Assembly (NCBI GenBank): GCA_028867395.1
Contig: JAGWGO010000004.1
Coordinates: 1 to 22,022 of the forward strand
DNA: 22,022 nt
Direction of reading: 5' to 3'
Source: Nitrososphaerota archaeon
Lineage (GTDB): Archaea > Thermoproteota > Nitrososphaeria > Nitrososphaerales > Nitrosopumilaceae
Below the pieces are notes generated by a model. The model searched no databases. It had not been told where the DNA came from and saw nothing but the letters and a program-made list of their open reading frames with translations. Within the stretch, counting starts at the first letter, position 1; every line of letters starts with the position of its first letter. The translations under genes were made by a program, and so were the position numbers. Shown here in pieces: positions 21,585 through 22,022 of the stretch.

Positions 21585-22022
21585 TATTCATGCCACCCTA
21601 CTGTTCTGCCCAAATCTCCAAGAGTAGTATAATACGGTGCGGGCTTGCGAATTTTTGCATCATCAAACTGTATTGTCTTTTTTGATTTTAATTCGTTTGG
21701 AACTCCTAGATATGCTCGCAGTCTTTTCAATGCTGTCTGACCTGATGGCTTGTTTTTTGGGAGCATTCCACGTACCATTTTTGTGATCATGGTATCGGGT
21801 CGACGAGGATGGAACGGTCCAAATTTGGGGTTTGTAATACTTGCAATCTCAAGAAACTTTCTGTATTCTTCAATTACCATTTCCTTGCTGCCACTAAACA
21901 TGATGTTTTCTGAATTTACAATTGAGACTCTGGAACCATTTATCAACATCTTTGCAACATGCGAACATAATCTACCGGCAATCTGATTTGTACCGTCTAC
22001 AATCACATCTTGTGTTTTCTTT
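21584..22022 (-). CDS. rpl13: Ribosomal protein uL13 (possibly cut at window edge)
   Basis: The 50S subunit protein shows DGTNQIAGRLCSHVAKML, GPFHPRRPDTMITKMVRGMLP and RLRAYLGVP, which are typical of archaeal L13, with a normal end (TVGWHE). The first in-frame start is GTG 22006, giving 140 residues. However, the frame stays open to the window edge and reads KKTQDVIVDG, which resembles a native N-terminus, so the true start probably lies just outside. It is the first gene of the minus-strand rpl13-rps9-nucleotidyltransferase run. Confidence 0.96.
   Translation of the reverse strand, partial: KKTQDVIVDGTNQIAGRLCSHVAKMLINGSRVSIVNSENIMFSGSKEMVIEEYRKFLEIASITNPKFGPFHPRRPDTMITKMVRGMLPKNKPSGQTALKRLRAYLGVPNELKSKKTIQFDDAKIRKPAPYYTTLGDLGRTVGWHE

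Noticed and set aside
1..22022. CRISPR arrays, insertion sequences, toxin-antitoxin or restriction systems
   Set aside because: No regularly spaced repeats, transposase, Cas, nuclease or methyltransferase motifs are visible. The RHH proteins lack an adjacent toxin-like gene.

Overview
The window looks like a chromosomal segment of an ammonia-oxidising-type archaeon (Nitrososphaerota/Thaumarchaeota). The reasons are an archaeal Cbf5 C-terminus, an archaeal rpl13-rps9 pair, a serine tRNA with an archaeal-style intron, TATA boxes about 27 bp upstream of leaderless ATG/GTG/TTG starts, F420 biosynthesis (cofE), a class III polyhydroxyalkanoate (PHA) synthase, and many small conserved proteins of the type common in this group. 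No amo or other diagnostic metabolic marker is present, so genus and energy metabolism are not resolved. There are no insertion sequences, CRISPR arrays or phage genes.

Layout. 1-1008: 3' end of cbf5, a membrane-anchored extracellular protein and tRNA-Ser(GGA) with a small intron. 1009-5553: a signalling block with two paralogous ribbon-helix-helix (RHH) proteins sharing a C-terminal domain with a QHDMG motif, a membrane histidine kinase, and two paralogous stand-alone receiver proteins. 5554-7789: a tightly overlapped phaE-phaC operon followed by two tiny zinc-ribbon genes. The intergenic region between the divergent receiver gene and phaE carries a perfect 12-bp element facing each promoter. 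7790-9906: short ORFs, a structured dispersed repeat, a small Cys-containing protein, a D-2-hydroxyacid dehydrogenase and a 44-residue protein with eight cysteines. 9961-12829: two-subunit 2-oxoacid:ferredoxin oxidoreductase (korAB). 12942-15021: four unrecognised proteins, three of them in a minus-strand run. 15063-16510: cofE and a secreted, membrane-anchored protein. 16602-20426: two complete aconitase-superfamily dehydratase pairs, one archaeal/LysTU/HacAB-sized (about 423+160 aa) and one bacterial LeuCD-sized (471+196 aa). 20413-22022: minus-strand rpl13-rps9 followed by a sugar-phosphate-type nucleotidyltransferase.

How the parts may work together. The receiver/kinase/RHH block next to phaEC, with the shared 12-bp promoter element, suggests that carbon storage is under signal control. 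korAB, the two dehydratase pairs and the hydroxyacid dehydrogenase belong to 2-oxoacid and branched-chain or lysine metabolism. The least explained items are the phaEC zinc ribbons, the 12-bp element, the hairpin-enclosed dispersed repeat, the apparent AUA start of the second RHH gene and the eight-cysteine miniprotein beside korAB.
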